A stretch of 5,344 nucleotides of DNA from Candidatus Woykebacteria bacterium GWB1_45_5 (lineage in GTDB: Bacteria > Patescibacteriota > Microgenomatia > Woykebacterales > RBG-16-39-9b). Below the pieces are notes generated by a model that had not been told where the DNA came from, did not search any database, and worked only from the letters and a program-made list of their open reading frames with translations. Made by a program: the position numbers and the translations under genes. Numbering within the stretch: position 1 is the stretch's first letter; the number at the start of each line of letters is the position of its first letter. Location: assembly GCA_001816645.1 (NCBI GenBank), contig MHCO01000035.1, forward strand, positions 7,100-12,443, written 5' to 3'. This document shows, one piece after another, positions 4,888 through 5,344 of the stretch.

Positions 4888-5065
4888 TATTATGGCTTTG
4901 GCTCCATATGGAATATGCAAAGACCAAAATGGCGCCAAACAACCCTATGCCGACGATGACTAGGATTTGTTGCCAGACACTATTGGAAGTTAAGACCACC
5001 AAACTGCTGATTACACCTGCGAGGAAACCCACCACGCTTATGGCTAATCTTTCATGTCTGATCAC
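4880..5065 (-). CDS. Small two-helix membrane protein of unknown function, first operon gene (61 aa)
   Basis: I do not recognise a family. After a short basic N terminus (MIRHERL) come two hydrophobic segments, residues ~8-26 (AISVVGFLAGVISSLVVLT) and ~31-52 (WQQILVIVGIGLFGAILVFAY), joined by a minimal turn (SNS), so it should form a helical hairpin in the membrane. The tail SIWSQSHNTS is polar and uncharged apart from His. The positive N terminus suggests both ends are cytoplasmic. The start is a GTG at 5065 with GGAAGG (5078-5073) seven bases upstream; no earlier ATG fits better. An extended -10 promoter lies upstream, and the 79-residue gene follows after 26 bases. Glycine-rich two-helix proteins of this size could be holin-like, toxin-like or accessory subunits, but nothing in the sequence decides between these. 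Confidence 0.72.
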   Translation of the reverse strand: MIRHERLAISVVGFLAGVISSLVVLTSNSVWQQILVIVGIGLFGAILVFAYSIWSQSHNTS

Positions 5066-5080
5066 TCTGAAACCTTCCTT

Positions 5081-5101
5081 TTTCTAGCCAGTGTTAGCTG
5101 G
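5081..5101 (-). repeat. Leader hairpin repeat, copy A
   Basis: On the minus strand CCAG (5101-5098) and CTGG (5091-5088) form a stem around CTAACA, followed by CTAGAAA and then AAGGAAGG. It can be extended to AGCCAG/CTGGCT (5103-5098 with 5091-5086). Twenty of 21 bases match copy B at 4867-4887. It lies between the promoter and the Shine-Dalgarno site of the first operon gene. Confidence 0.85.
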
Positions 5102-5133
5102 CTGGTGTGCATTTGTCTCTCTCGGATGCGGAG

Positions 5134-5142
5134 ATTATACCA
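5134..5142 (-). promoter_or_regulatory. Extended -10 promoter of the minus-strand operon
   Basis: The minus strand reads TGGTATAAT, a perfect TATAAT (5139-5134) with the TG extension one base upstream. No -35 hexamer is evident at the normal spacing, which extended -10 promoters tolerate. The start is expected near 5127, giving a leader of ~60 bases that includes the hairpin repeat. Confidence 0.7.
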
Positions 5143-5162
5143 CAAAACCTATAGCCCGCGCC

Positions 5163-5202
5163 ATATCTGAGAAATCTTCAAGCTTCTTGCTTTCTCAGGT
5201 AT
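5163..5202. repeat. Long inverted repeat between divergent promoters
   Basis: A stem of 12 pairs (5163-5174 with 5191-5202, one G-U, core CTGAGAAA/TTTCTCAG) has a further CAAG/CTTG stem (5179-5182 with 5186-5189) inside its loop. No T run follows on either strand. It lies upstream of both predicted start sites, so an operator or an unannotated transcript is possible. Confidence 0.7.
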
Positions 5203-5215
5203 TCCTGCGTGCTGC

Positions 5216-5236
5216 GCTAGGCAACTTCTGCCTAGC
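5216..5236. repeat. Perfect 8-base inverted repeat upstream of cysS
   Basis: GCTAGGCA (5216-5223) pairs perfectly with TGCCTAGC (5229-5236) around the loop ACTTC. It sits 20 bases before the cysS TATAAT, where a -35 region would be. No T run follows. It could be an operator or a terminator-like relic. Confidence 0.7.
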
Positions 5237-5255
5237 TAAATTTACTCATGGTAGA

Positions 5256-5261
5256 TATAAT
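5256..5261 (+). promoter_or_regulatory. Candidate -10 box of cysS (leaderless)
   Basis: A perfect TATAAT is followed by seven bases (TGAATTT) and then the ATG at 5269, so the transcript would start at or next to the start codon. No -35 consensus is seen; that position is taken by the inverted repeat at 5216-5236. Confidence 0.55.
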
Positions 5262-5268
5262 TGAATTT

Positions 5269-5344
5269 ATGGCTGAGATTTTTTTGACGAACACGCTTTC
5301 GCGGAAAAAGGAAAAGTTTGTGCCAATCAAAAAGGATATGGTCG
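5269..5344 (+). CDS. cysS: Cysteinyl-tRNA synthetase, N-terminal 25 codons (cut by window edge)
   Basis: The visible residues, including IFLTNTLSRKKEKFVPIKKDMV, match the usual opening of CysRS: a strand with L-x-NTL-(T/S)-R-K-K-E-x-F-x-P-I, just before the family's V-x-M-Y-x-CGPTVY zinc and active-site region, which would begin at the right edge. The enzyme is a cytoplasmic class I synthetase that attaches cysteine to tRNA-Cys. The catalytic HIGH and KMSKS motifs lie outside the window, so integrity cannot be checked. The start is the ATG at 5269; no Shine-Dalgarno sequence precedes it, and a TATAAT seven bases upstream points to a leaderless transcript. It is divergent from the small membrane-protein operon. 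Confidence 0.87.
   Translation, partial: MAEIFLTNTLSRKKEKFVPIKKDMV

Noticed and set aside
5113..5141. Plus-strand promoter TTGTCT-17-TATACC
   Set aside because: It overlaps the much better minus-strand extended -10 box, and no gene starts near enough downstream.

Overview
The window looks like bacterial chromosome, probably from a small-genome lineage such as the Candidate Phyla Radiation (Patescibacteria). This is inferred, not proven, from three things: short housekeeping proteins close to minimal family length (RecR, a YqeY-type protein, CorA, the start of CysS), membrane-anchored serine hydrolases next to them, and several tiny membrane proteins I do not recognise. Stops are TAA and TGA, and nothing suggests codon reassignment. 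I see no transposase, integrase, phage gene, tRNA, rRNA or CRISPR array.

Layout, plus strand first. (1) 3-455 is the 3' end of a serine hydrolase of the class A beta-lactamase-like fold, closed by a strong intrinsic terminator (480-521). (2) 560-1441 is a complete, membrane-anchored paralogue. (3) 1502-2098 is recR. (4) 2099-2249 is a large foldable element immediately upstream of the ribosome binding site of (5) a GatB/YqeY-domain protein (2260-2712). (6) 2834-3175 is a three-helix membrane protein of unknown function with a near-consensus promoter, a 3' hairpin and a good terminator (3263-3309). (7) 3501-4421 is a CorA-family divalent cation transporter with its own promoter and a structured leader. 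(8) 4422-4555 is a run of short tandem repeats. (9) 4614-5065, minus strand, is a two-gene operon of small two-helix membrane proteins that converges on corA and ends in its own terminator. (10) From 5269 the start of cysS runs off the right edge, divergent from that operon.

The genes do not form one pathway. The two hydrolases and CorA act at the cell envelope; RecR acts in recombination repair; CysS charges tRNA; YqeY is linked to tRNA-related functions only by homology. The most interesting material is between the genes. The yqeY leader has a closing stem, two hairpins and a hairpin arm complementary to the Shine-Dalgarno sequence. The corA leader has competing hairpins. The two minus-strand membrane genes share a near-identical hairpin leader. 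Three genes (the second hydrolase, recR and cysS) have a -10-like box only 7-9 bases before the start codon and no Shine-Dalgarno sequence, which suggests leaderless transcripts, while the other complete genes have clear Shine-Dalgarno sites. No completely new multi-gene system is evident.
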